DNA of 26,041 nt from positions 1-26,041 of IMG/VR virus record IMGVR_UViG_3300025132_000251; one strand, given 5' to 3'. Under the pieces are notes generated by a model, which was not told where the DNA came from, searched no databases, and worked only from the letters and a program-made list of their open reading frames with translations. A program made the position numbers and the translations under genes. Shown piece by piece: positions 1-6,028 of the stretch (position 1 is the stretch's first letter; each line of letters begins with the position of its first letter). This DNA comes from a virus.

Positions 1-1466
1 GGCTCATCCTCTTCATCGGAGTGCAGACTCAGGAATCCTCCCTGTCTGAAACGAAGCAGTGCTTGCGTGGAAGAGTCTACCAAATCATCATGTTCGCCTG
101 CTGGGAACGCAGCAAACTCATTCATGACTTCTTCGGCAAACCGTGTTTCAGGACACCAGACTGTGCCTGATGCGAATAGATCCGCAACTGCATTCACTCT
201 GGCTATCTTGTCATTACCACGGGACGGTGTGTATTCCTGCACCGGGATACCCATCGCTCTTAACTCGAATATTAAAGGCATTCCTGCCGCTTTCCCTTCC
301 ACAATAAATGCATCAGGTTGCATCTCCTTGTACATTTCAAAAGCGGTTTTCTTGAGTTCTGGGAACTCTAGCCGCTCTTTATATGCATCAAGCAAGATGA
401 TCTGGGGTTTAGTGACCCCCTCGTCATCGGGGTGGTAAAATACCCCCCATGTTGTGCAAGCAGAGTAGTCTGCCCGTTGTGTCTTGAGAAACGCTGTATC
501 CCAGGACTGTATGACAAAATCACATGGCGGAGGGCTGTCATATTCCCATATCTTCCACCACTCTTTCTTTACTAGTGCGCCTCCCTCGGAGGTCGGATTT
601 TGCTGATACTGTGCATTCCATTTGGAAGCAGGCAGTTCAGATTGAAGCGCAGATAACTCTGCGAGGCTCCAGAACTCAGGCCATAAAGGTTTCCCTGAAG
701 GCATGATTGCCGGAAATTCGATCACTTCCCACTCATCAGTTCCCTGTCTCTGGGCGGAAGCTTTAATAATCTTGCCCGTAAGGTCACGCATGTGCCATCG
801 GGTCATTACAATAACAATTGCCCCACCGGGCTGTAATCTCTGCCTGGGGCCAGATGTATACCAGTCATAGGTGCGGTCAAATACAGCCGGGTCTATGCTC
901 TGTCCTTCCTGTTCACTATGAGGGTCATCAATAATCAACAGGTCAGCACCTTTACCAGTCACTGCCCCGCCCACCCCGATAGCGAAGTATTCTCCTCCTG
1001 AACTTGTACTCCAGCGTCCTGCGGCCTTTGAATCAGCCCTTAACGCCAGACCGGGGAAAACCTTCTTGAAATCATCACTATCGACTAGGTTACGAACCTT
1101 TCTGCCAAAACCAACCGATAACTCAGCGGTGTGTGCCGTCTGTATGATCTTTTTATCTGGATATTGCCCAAGAAACCATGCCGGAAGTAAAAAGGAAGCA
1201 AATTCAGACTTGGTATGACGAGGCGGCATATTCACTATTAACCGCTTCAGTTCGCCTCTTGCTATCTTTTCAAAGGCTTCTGCCATAATCTTGTGATGTC
1301 TGCCCTCTATAAAGGCAGGCCACATATACTTGGCAAAATCAATAAATCCTGCCTGCGCTGCTTCCTTTCTCTGAGCTTCTTCTAATTGTCCAAGAAGCTT
1401 TAGAATCTCTTCCTGCTCATTAACAGGAAGGTCTTTAACATTTTCCAGAGTCAGACCATCAAGCAT
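1..1466 (-). CDS. terL: Terminase large subunit (TerL), C-terminus cut by window edge
   Basis: This is the packaging motor: an ATPase that pumps DNA into the prohead plus a nuclease that cuts concatemers. The reading frame is open for 488 codons from the chosen start to the window edge with no stop. Seen: a Walker A-like loop MPPRHTKS at about residues 80-87, Walker B LLIIDDP at 176-182, a coupling motif MTRWH at 221-225, then an RNase H-like nuclease with acidic residues in SWDTA (D323), VEGKAAG (E390) and GEHDDLVD (D460/D461). The ATG at 1466 has a GGAA about 7 nt upstream. An in-frame ATG at 1481 would add MWNIF but has no good ribosome-binding site, and a stop lies just before it. The array of palindromes begins 35 bp upstream. 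TerS lies upstream on the same strand after a long non-coding gap. The family call is very secure; the packaging type is not determined. Confidence 0.96.
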   Translation of the reverse strand, partial: MLDGLTLENVKDLPVNEQEEILKLLGQLEEAQRKEAAQAGFIDFAKYMWPAFIEGRHHKIMAEAFEKIARGELKRLIVNMPPRHTKSEFASFLLPAWFLGQYPDKKIIQTAHTAELSVGFGRKVRNLVDSDDFKKVFPGLALRADSKAAGRWSTSSGGEYFAIGVGGAVTGKGADLLIIDDPHSEQEGQSIDPAVFDRTYDWYTSGPRQRLQPGGAIVIVMTRWHMRDLTGKIIKASAQRQGTDEWEVIEFPAIMPSGKPLWPEFWSLAELSALQSELPASKWNAQYQQNPTSEGGALVKKEWWKIWEYDSPPPCDFVIQSWDTAFLKTQRADYSACTTWGVFYHPDDEGVTKPQIILLDAYKERLEFPELKKTAFEMYKEMQPDAFIVEGKAAGMPLIFELRAMGIPVQEYTPSRGNDKIARVNAVADLFASGTVWCPETRFAEEVMNEFAAFPAGEHDDLVDSSTQALLRFRQGGFLSLHSDEEDE

Positions 1467-1500
1467 AAATATGTTCCACATGAAACATTAAGCGCATCCC

Positions 1501-1563
1501 TTAAATAGTATTTAAGTTAAATATTATTTAGTTTAAATAGTATTTAGTCTAAATAATATTTAA
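1501..1563. repeat. Four tandem 15-bp palindromes in 16-bp register (iteron/operator array)
   Basis: Seen directly: units at 1501-1515, 1517-1531, 1533-1547 and 1549-1563, consensus YTAAATA-N-TATTTAR, each separated by one base, so the centres at 1508, 1524, 1540 and 1556 are exactly 16 bp apart. The first unit is a perfect dyad apart from its centre base; the others have one arm mismatch each. The array ends 34 bp from the TerL start codon. Regular spacing of dyads is typical of cooperative binding of a dimeric protein, either as origin iterons or as a repressor/activator operator. Which of these applies cannot be told from sequence. Confidence 0.85.
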
Positions 1564-1627
1564 ACCCCCTTTTCTCAAAAAGGCAAATACCTATCTAGAT
1601 AAAATCTATCTACCAAAACATATCTAG

Positions 1628-1642
1628 CTAAATATTATTTAA
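1628..1642. repeat. Fifth, detached copy of the AT palindrome
   Basis: CTAAATATTATTTAA matches the consensus of the four-unit array with one arm mismatch. Its centre at 1635 is 79 bp from the last array unit, one base short of five 16-bp periods. It is followed by GGAGAAG on the plus strand, but no gene starts there. Confidence 0.7.
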
Positions 1643-1687
1643 GGAGAAGTAATAACTTACAGCATGAGTTTAGCATTTAAGGGGGGG

Positions 1688-1716
1688 TTGACATAAAAGT
1701 CAATACTAATTTTGAT
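1688..1716 (+). promoter_or_regulatory. Candidate sigma70-type promoter with dyad over the -35 box
   Basis: TTGACA at 1688-1693, a 17-bp spacer, then TTTGAT at 1711-1716 (4 of 6 matches to TATAAT). The -35 box is the left arm of the inverted repeat TTGAC-ATAAAA-GTCAA, so a bound dimer could block it. Transcription would run rightwards across the non-coding region and antisense to terS, with no obvious plus-strand gene to express. It could make a non-coding transcript, or it could be a chance match. Confidence 0.3.
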
Positions 1717-1721
1717 TTTTT

Positions 1722-1758
1722 TTCATTGCAATTGCAACGCTAATTCATTGCAACTGCA
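1722..1758. repeat. 22-bp-phase direct repeat TTCATTGCAAYTGCA
   Basis: Two copies at 1722-1736 and 1744-1758 differ at one base. The first contains the perfect 12-bp palindrome TTGCAATTGCAA (1726-1737). A 22-bp repeat distance, about two helical turns, puts both sites on the same DNA face, as expected for adjacent protein dimers. The binding partner is unknown. Confidence 0.65.
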
Positions 1759-1762
1759 CTGG

Positions 1763-1782
1763 TTTTTTTAAAAAAATTTTTT
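1763..1782. other. T7A7T6 tract, probable bent/easily melted DNA
   Basis: Seven T, seven A and six T follow one another directly. Runs of this kind curve DNA and melt easily, and such elements often accompany iterons in replication origins. The tract lacks a GC stem, so it is not read as an intrinsic terminator. Confidence 0.5.
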
Positions 1783-1933
1783 AGGGGCTGGGACTCCACT
1801 AACTATTCTGAAATTTATTTGGGTGTTGGCAAGTTTACTTTGTTGTTTAGTTAATTTAAGGGTGTACCCCTATTTTTTGGTAATTATATGAGTGGATTAC
1901 TATGTATATATAACAGGTAACGTATGCGAGCTG

Positions 1934-1988
1934 CGGGGGGGTACGCCTGGCGGAAGGGGAGGGGAGAGGAGGGGAGAACAGGGTAGGG
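1934..1988. other. G-run tract downstream of terS
   Basis: The plus strand carries a run of seven G near 1935 and then at least four further runs of three or four G within about 50 bases, giving a strongly purine-biased stretch. Four or more G-runs with short loops could form a G-quadruplex on the plus strand. It sits just past the terS stop codon, the general area where pac/cos sites often lie. A role in packaging is inference. Confidence 0.5.
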
Positions 1989-2011
1989 GTACTTGCCCTC
2001 CTCTACTTTAG

Positions 2012-2485
2012 TTAATGCAATTTGCCTGGTTCGTGCTGTATGTTGTTGATCTTGTTGATTTTATTTGTGAGCTCTTCAATGATTTCTTTAGAGCTTTTGC
2101 TATCATCTCTCTGCACTACTACGTTTTTATACAATGCCATTGTGTCACCAAGTAGTTTGGCGCTAGTTAACTGGGATTGCGTTAACTCTATCTCACCATC
2201 TATGCATTTTCTTAGCTTCTGGATGATTGCTTCTTTATGGCTTAGTAGAGCTATGCTATCTAGCCTACTAGTCTCTTCTTTTAACTTTTCAATTGTGGTT
2301 TTGATGTGGTCGTTATCCATCAACCGGCAAGCTTCTCTTCTGATTGTTGAATCTTTCATATTGTCGCAATTGTAGACTTCTAAATATGCATCGGTGAGAG
2401 TTTTCCCATGTCTCCCGACCAGTTCGCTAAATTTCAATTGCTTTGCTGTTAGGTTAACTTTGTTTTTTGTCATGTTCTTATCCAT
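2012..2485 (-). CDS. terS: Terminase small subunit (TerS)
   Basis: This is the DNA-recognition subunit that loads TerL at the packaging site. The 157-residue protein begins with the family pattern: LTAKQLKFSELV at about residues 12-23, then a DAYLEVYN segment, then RREACRLMDN and helices. This matches the helix-turn-helix N-terminus of small terminases (usual form: T-K-Q-x-x-F, AY, SA..LL.N..V). The middle and C-terminal parts are helical and charged, fitting oligomerisation. The start ATG has AGGA about 10 nt upstream; a second ATG five codons in is possible. It is divergent from the Gp88-like gene with a 162-bp shared upstream region. Length and position next to TerL agree with the call. 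Confidence 0.85.
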   Translation of the reverse strand: MDKNMTKNKVNLTAKQLKFSELVGRHGKTLTDAYLEVYNCDNMKDSTIRREACRLMDNDHIKTTIEKLKEETSRLDSIALLSHKEAIIQKLRKCIDGEIELTQSQLTSAKLLGDTMALYKNVVVQRDDSKSSKEIIEELTNKINKINNIQHEPGKLH

Positions 2486-2571
2486 TACTTTCTAATCCTT
2501 ACAAGATAGCGCTATTTTCGGTGCTGTAAACTATTGTTTTATCTACTGCTTATTTTTATTTACTAAAGTAG

Positions 2572-2600
2572 TTGACTATCTTGTTGTTTTCTGTTCATAT
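2572..2600 (+). promoter_or_regulatory. Weak candidate promoter for the plus-strand early block
   Basis: In the 162-bp divergent gap between terS and the Gp88-like gene there is TTGACT (2572-2577), followed 16-18 bp later by TTCATAT. The -10 match is poor. Some promoter is needed here because the long plus-strand block starts at 2648, but this particular placement is uncertain. Confidence 0.3.
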
Positions 2601-2630
2601 CGGTTTTGTGTTTCACGTTTCAAAAATTTT

Positions 2631-2650
2631 TTATAGGAGTCTAGAAAATG
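2631..2650 (+). promoter_or_regulatory. Ribosome-binding leader shared with the gene at 3867
   Basis: The 20 bases ending in the ATG of the Gp88-like gene match those ending in the ATG at 3867 at 18 of 20 positions (TTATAGGAGT core). The conservation extends through the spacer, beyond the Shine-Dalgarno core. A shorter TTATAGGAG recurs before the GTG start at 14867. Confidence 0.6.
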
Positions 2651-3493
2651 AATTTTACTAATTTGTCTATTGAAGAGATCCAGACCAGCACACTAATTAC
2701 CCAACATGCTAAAAACTGGGCTATCTCTAATATTGAATACTTGAACAAAGATATGCGGATTTTCGGTACATCCACCAAAATAGAAAAAGGGAGTGATAAA
2801 TTTGACACATATATCCTCTATCTAGCACCACATGATTTAATTTCTGTGTTGACTCTATGCTCTGGTGCAGAGTCTGCCGGTTGTGCTCCAGAGTGCTTAT
2901 ATAAAACGGGTCAATTAGGAATGAAGACCGGACGTAATGCCATGTACAAAAGAACTGTTCTAATGCTATTAAGACCGGAATGGTTTGAATCTACATTGTT
3001 ATCTGAAATAGACAAAGCAGAAGCAAAAGCAAACAAGACCGGGATTCCGGCATTATTCCGATTAAATGGCACTTCAGACTTGGGTTGGACTCATATATTC
3101 CAAGCTAAAAAAGATTCTAGTTTTTACGATTACACGAAAGTTTTATCTCGAATTCGTAAGAACAATCTGCCTAATTATGATTTGACCTTTAGCGCTTCAA
3201 TGTATTCCAAGCAATCCAGAACAGCATTTAAAAAAGCAATAGAACGTCAACATCGGATTGCTGTTGCTTTTAACACTAAGGAATCAAAACTAGATGAATT
3301 CAAAATTCCTAGTGGTTTTAAAAGCTTTGACGATACCGACCTAAGACACTTAGACGGGCAAGTAATAGGAGTATTAAAACGTAAGGGCTCGAACATTGCA
3401 GAGCGCTTAATGGAAAATAAAAAGACTGCAAGCTTTTTTGTCACCGAGTCCAATCTGGACGAATTCAACAATATTATAGCGAGGTCAGCATAA
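2648..3493 (+). CDS. Gp88-like phage protein
   Basis: A 281-residue protein resembling the phage/plasmid 'gene product 88' family. The recognisable part is LTLCSGAESAGCAPECLYKTGQLGM at residues 69-93, with C71, C79 and C83, followed by the basic R/K-rich helix NAMYKRTVLMLLRPEWF. The C-terminal half has FSASMYSKQS near residue 180. The family's biochemical role is not established; the clustered cysteines could bind metal or an Fe-S cluster (inference). Start: ATG at 2648 with TAGGAG 8 nt upstream. It is the first gene of the plus-strand block, and the next gene overlaps its stop (TAATG), indicating translational coupling. I did not notice frameshifts or damage. Confidence 0.6.
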   Translation: MNFTNLSIEEIQTSTLITQHAKNWAISNIEYLNKDMRIFGTSTKIEKGSDKFDTYILYLAPHDLISVLTLCSGAESAGCAPECLYKTGQLGMKTGRNAMYKRTVLMLLRPEWFESTLLSEIDKAEAKANKTGIPALFRLNGTSDLGWTHIFQAKKDSSFYDYTKVLSRIRKNNLPNYDLTFSASMYSKQSRTAFKKAIERQHRIAVAFNTKESKLDEFKIPSGFKSFDDTDLRHLDGQVIGVLKRKGSNIAERLMENKKTASFFVTESNLDEFNNIIARSA

Positions 3494-3855
3494 TGAAAAC
3501 TTGGGATAACAATCCTTACTCGAATGAGTACTACTCTGATTTGAGTATTCCAGAAAACTGGGTATGTACCTCATACCATAATGATGCATTGCCAAGCTTT
3601 CAGTCTTCAGACAATGATGTCGAAGCTTATACGATATGGGTCGATTCTTGGGATAAAAGTATTCGAGGTCGGACTATCTATGCCGGTGTAGGTGAAGCGC
3701 TCGACCCTTTACCGTTTAGATTTACTGTCACAATGTGTTACGGATTTGATGGATCTGACTTGTTTCACTCGGATGATTTTGATTCCGTTGTTCAGTGGAT
3801 TGAAGATAATCCGAAAAATAAAAACCAAATTAAACTTACTAAATCTTATTTATAG
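3493..3855 (+). CDS. Hypothetical early protein, 120 aa
   Basis: Not recognised. The product is acidic and aromatic-rich (many D, W, Y and F), with no transmembrane segment, signal peptide or obvious catalytic motif. It ends in a basic K-rich tail after residue 108. Its ATG overlaps the preceding stop as TAATG, so it is probably translated by re-initiation after the Gp88-like gene. A small acidic soluble protein in an early block could be a host-interaction factor, but nothing in the sequence shows that. Confidence 0.75.
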   Translation: MKTWDNNPYSNEYYSDLSIPENWVCTSYHNDALPSFQSSDNDVEAYTIWVDSWDKSIRGRTIYAGVGEALDPLPFRFTVTMCYGFDGSDLFHSDDFDSVVQWIEDNPKNKNQIKLTKSYL

Positions 3856-3866
3856 GAGTGTAGATA

Positions 3867-4082
3867 ATGAAAATAGGTAATTGGTTTGCGTCTCTTCATG
3901 AGGCGCTTATATCTGAGAATCTCTTAGAAGTAATGGGGGATCACTTAATAACTGGCGGTATTAACTACGGACAAACTCATAGTTTCACTGTGGATGATGG
4001 CTCGAAGTATGGGTATTTTATATCGATATATCGAGACGAACGCGGTCTATATGAGAGACCAATTCATTACCCCAGAGGGTAA
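3867..4082 (+). CDS. Hypothetical small protein, 71 aa
   Basis: Not recognised. It begins MKIGNWFASLHEAL and ends in an RDERGLYERPIHYPRG tail. Mixed alpha/beta composition, no membrane segment. The start is well supported: TAGGAG sits in a leader almost identical to that of the gene at 2648. A longer frame overlaps its 3' part (from 3994), but that frame's real start is the ATG at 4120, which has its own ribosome-binding site, so the two genes do not overlap. Confidence 0.7.
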   Translation: MKIGNWFASLHEALISENLLEVMGDHLITGGINYGQTHSFTVDDGSKYGYFISIYRDERGLYERPIHYPRG

Positions 4083-4119
4083 TACGACCTACCAGGAAAA
4101 TTTTTTAGGAGAGTACAAA

Positions 4120-4419
4120 ATGAATGCAAAAATCGGTGACTGTTATTTGGTGCAGAGCGGTGCGAATGGATCTAGCACTGTAGGCAAGCAGTTGGCTATT
4201 GTGGTGAAGCGCACAAAGAAAAATGCTTACTGCTACAAGTTGTCTATTCGGCAAGGTTTAAAACTGGTAGCTAACAACTACAAACTAACACCCAGTCGAA
4301 TCATTAAAAAGGTAGCGCTCGATTCTGTTGATGGTGTCGATGCAGAGACCAGAAAATGGATCAGAGATTTAAAAATGCTACACAGTAAGCTTATGAGTGA
4401 TCCGAGAGTAATCGAATGA
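4120..4419 (+). CDS. Hypothetical basic protein, 99 aa
   Basis: Not recognised. The start at 4120 is chosen because TTTTTTAGGAGAG lies just upstream, although the frame is open back to 3994. The protein (MNAKIGDCYLVQSGANGS...) is lysine/arginine-rich, with a predicted beta-rich first half (GDCYLVQ, KQLAIVVKRT, YCYKLSI) and a helical C-terminus. The basic character contrasts with its mostly acidic neighbours and could suit nucleic-acid binding (inference only). Its TGA overlaps the ATG of the next, tiny gene. Confidence 0.75.
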   Translation: MNAKIGDCYLVQSGANGSSTVGKQLAIVVKRTKKNAYCYKLSIRQGLKLVANNYKLTPSRIIKKVALDSVDGVDAETRKWIRDLKMLHSKLMSDPRVIE

Positions 4420-4505
4420 CTACTCGTGAGCTTGCAATGTGGTTAATTATTGGGGTCTGCTGCACATATGGGATCGGTTTAATAATTGCTATTTCTTCAA
4501 TGTAA
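4416..4505 (+). CDS. 29-aa single-span membrane microprotein (putative)
   Basis: The frame starts at the ATG inside the ATGA overlap with the preceding gene, so it would be translated by coupling. It encodes MTTRELAMWLIIGVCCTYGI followed by GLIIAISSM. Residues 7-27 form one hydrophobic segment flanked by a charged N-terminus (R4, E5), as in a small inner-membrane protein. Possible roles for such phage products include membrane-protein inhibitors, exclusion factors or holin-like pinholin peptides; the sequence does not discriminate. It is short, so chance cannot be excluded, but start context and composition support it. Confidence 0.5.
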   Translation: MTTRELAMWLIIGVCCTYGIGLIIAISSM

Positions 4506-4583
4506 TTCGGTGCTTGCCGAACACTAAGCAACAGAGTAAACTTAAAATCCTGGTGAACAGGTAAACATGAAGGAGACAAAAAA

Positions 4584-4886
4584 ATGGTGAAGCTACATCA
4601 ACAGCGTGAGAACAATCTGAGCCTAACTGACTTAGATCCGCCCAAGGTAGATGAGGACGGATATTTTAAAGAGAAGTATATGGACAGGGTTGTTCGACTA
4701 CTTGGCCTTGGGTTCGATCCATCTGATGTTTTTAGAGATATCTATAAGCATTATGTCAGATGGCATGAGCACGATCTTAGCTCCAGAGAGATCACAAAAA
4801 GCCGTCAGGATTTAGCTGACTACATTGCCAGTGTTGATCAAATCAATGTCATGGCAACTGGTGAAGTTCCGGCAGAGTTTAAATAA
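4584..4886 (+). CDS. Hypothetical protein, 100 aa
   Basis: Not recognised. The ATG has AAGGAGAC about 6 nt upstream, a strong site. The protein is mainly helical and charged: an N-terminal linker with LSLTDLDPPKVDEDGYF, then helices VVRLLGLGFDPSDVFRDIY and SREITKSRQDLADYIASV. No cysteines and no membrane segment. A 78-bp gap precedes it and a GC-rich hairpin follows it, so it may form the end of a first translational unit. Confidence 0.75.
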   Translation: MVKLHQQRENNLSLTDLDPPKVDEDGYFKEKYMDRVVRLLGLGFDPSDVFRDIYKHYVRWHEHDLSSREITKSRQDLADYIASVDQINVMATGEVPAEFK

Positions 4887-4891
4887 TAACT

Positions 4892-4914
4892 GGGGGCTTT
4901 GCCCCCCAAAGGGG
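4892..4914 (+). promoter_or_regulatory. GC hairpin with alternative pairing into the next ribosome-binding site
   Basis: GGGGGC-TTT-GCCCCC (4892-4906) forms a six-pair stem just after the stop of the preceding gene. The same C-run can instead pair with the GGGG at 4911-4914 across AAA, which is the Shine-Dalgarno region of the gene at 4921. The two pairings exclude each other: the first leaves the ribosome-binding site free, the second masks it. There is no U-tract, so it is not a classical terminator. Confidence 0.55.
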
Positions 4915-4920
4915 AGAGAG

Positions 4921-5196
4921 ATGGATAAGTATATAGTAGTAGTGGTTCGCAAAAATGTAGATGGTAAAAGAGACTATCTGCAAGTGGACTCATGGTCTTG
5001 TGGTTCACCAATAATTGTCGATCAGGAGACTGCAAACAAAGCCATAGCTGAACTTAATGATAAAGCATCTGGGTCTAGAGGTTTTGAAGAAATCAAAAAT
5101 GCATTCGCAATTTATGTGGGCAATCTTTCATTTGCAGAAACCACTACCCTGACTCGATCAATTCAATCCGCACAACTTCAAAAAAGGACTGCGTAA
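4921..5196 (+). CDS. Hypothetical protein, 91 aa
   Basis: Not recognised. The frame is open upstream, but the start at 4921 is taken because GGGGAGAG sits 2-9 nt before it and the first residues (MDKYIVVVVRKNVDGKRDYL) look like a normal beta-strand start. The protein is a small alpha/beta domain without motifs. Its stop overlaps the ArdC start as TAATG, so both are probably co-translated. That coupling hints at a shared role with antirestriction, but this is context only. Confidence 0.75.
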   Translation: MDKYIVVVVRKNVDGKRDYLQVDSWSCGSPIIVDQETANKAIAELNDKASGSRGFEEIKNAFAIYVGNLSFAETTTLTRSIQSAQLQKRTA

Positions 5197-6017
5197 TGGA
5201 ACTCAAAACTCAGATTGTCGAAGAGATTAAGTCACTCATTCAAACGCATGGAACTGACTGGAAATGCGGATTTAATCGCTTAAACGGAATGCCCAGTAAC
5301 CCTATTACTGGAGCAACCTATACTGGCTTCAATGCCCTATGGCTTGGTCTGATGGGCATACAATATGCCGCCACGTTTAATCAATGGAAGAAGGCAGGAT
5401 ATAAGATCAGGAAGGGCAGTAAGTCTATAAAGATATCTCGACCAAGTGTCTCTAAAAAAATTGGAGAGGACGGTAAAGAAGAAACAAAAACCTGGTTCCG
5501 ACCTTACTCTGTTTTTTCTTCAGAATGCATTATCAACTTCGATACTCCCCCAGCATTTCAAAATGAAACCCAAGCTTGTCAGGAGCTAGATGACCTACTT
5601 TTAGTGGGTGGAACTGAGATCAGAACATCCCAAGATGGTAGAGCTTTTTATGATATTAAAGGTGACTACATTTCTCTGCCTCCAGTAGAGGCATATACCG
5701 CTACACAATTCTCGACTGCTACCCAAGTCAGATATGGAACTGAAATGCATGAAAAAGGGCATGAGATGGGCAAGTATTTCGATGCATTCAAAAAGAAATT
5801 TGATCGGGCAAAAGAGGAACTGGTCGCAGAGATTTTTGCTTCAATGGCTTGTATCGGCAAAGTGCAGAATCGAATGCAACCTGAGAACGCACAGTATCTT
5901 GGAGGTTGGCTCAAAGGTATAAAGGACGATGAAACGTATTTGGTTGATGCGGTTGATCAAGCATTTGATCGACTAAATCTTTTAACTGAAATGGCTGCTT
6001 CCAGAAAAGCAGCGTAA
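5196..6017 (+). CDS. ardC: ArdC-type antirestriction protein (ssDNA-binding domain + zincin)
   Basis: The ArdC family protects incoming DNA from restriction. Members combine an N-terminal ssDNA-binding domain with a C-terminal zinc metallopeptidase-like domain, as in conjugative-plasmid ArdC and TraC-type proteins. Seen here: NPITGATYTGFNALWL at residues 35-50 and a KKAGYKIRKGSKSIKI stretch at 65-80, typical of the first domain. HEKGH (185-189) is the HExxH zinc site, followed by EELVAEI (207-213) supplying the usual third ligand, and then the characteristic YLGGWLKGIKDDETYLVDAV end. At 273 residues it is near the expected length. Overlapped TAATG start after the 91-aa gene. A methyltransferase lies 3 kb downstream in the same block. 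The actual substrate of the zincin is unknown. Confidence 0.85.
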   Translation: MELKTQIVEEIKSLIQTHGTDWKCGFNRLNGMPSNPITGATYTGFNALWLGLMGIQYAATFNQWKKAGYKIRKGSKSIKISRPSVSKKIGEDGKEETKTWFRPYSVFSSECIINFDTPPAFQNETQACQELDDLLLVGGTEIRTSQDGRAFYDIKGDYISLPPVEAYTATQFSTATQVRYGTEMHEKGHEMGKYFDAFKKKFDRAKEELVAEIFASMACIGKVQNRMQPENAQYLGGWLKGIKDDETYLVDAVDQAFDRLNLLTEMAASRKAA

Positions 6018-6028
6018 GGGAGAGAGAC

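Larger units (their letters stand above)
1467..2011. other. 545-bp non-coding region between terS and terL
   Basis: No convincing gene is present; the longest ATG-initiated frames noticed are 10-20 codons. In order it holds four phased AT palindromes (1501-1563), a fifth copy (1628-1642), a TATCTAGATA palindrome (1592-1601), a TTGACA box inside a dyad (1688-1703), a 22-bp-phase direct repeat (1722-1758), a T7A7T6 tract (1763-1782), a GGGTGTACCC palindrome near 1860, and a G-run tract (about 1934-1988). In a genome where most genes overlap or abut, a gap this size is an outlier. Plausible roles, all inferred: replication origin, cos/pac packaging site, or control region for TerL and for plus-strand transcription. 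Confidence 0.85.

Noticed and set aside
67-706. Two plus-strand open frames (67-438, 524-706)
   Set aside because: They lie antisense to terL, whose full set of ATPase and nuclease motifs is in the minus frame; they have no ribosome-binding sites and a shadow-like composition.
1501-1642. CRISPR array
   Set aside because: The repeats are only 15-16 bp, palindromic and separated by one base, with no unique spacers and no cas genes.
1763-1782. Intrinsic terminator
   Set aside because: T7A7T6 has no GC stem; it fits a bent or easily melted tract better.
1924-1986. 20-codon frame starting MRAAGGYAWRKG
   Set aside because: It is simply the translation of the G-run tract, with no good ribosome-binding site and low-complexity composition.
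2022-2375. Plus-strand 117-codon frame opposite terS
   Set aside because: It is a hydrophobic, leucine/serine-rich shadow of the terS frame, with no start signal.
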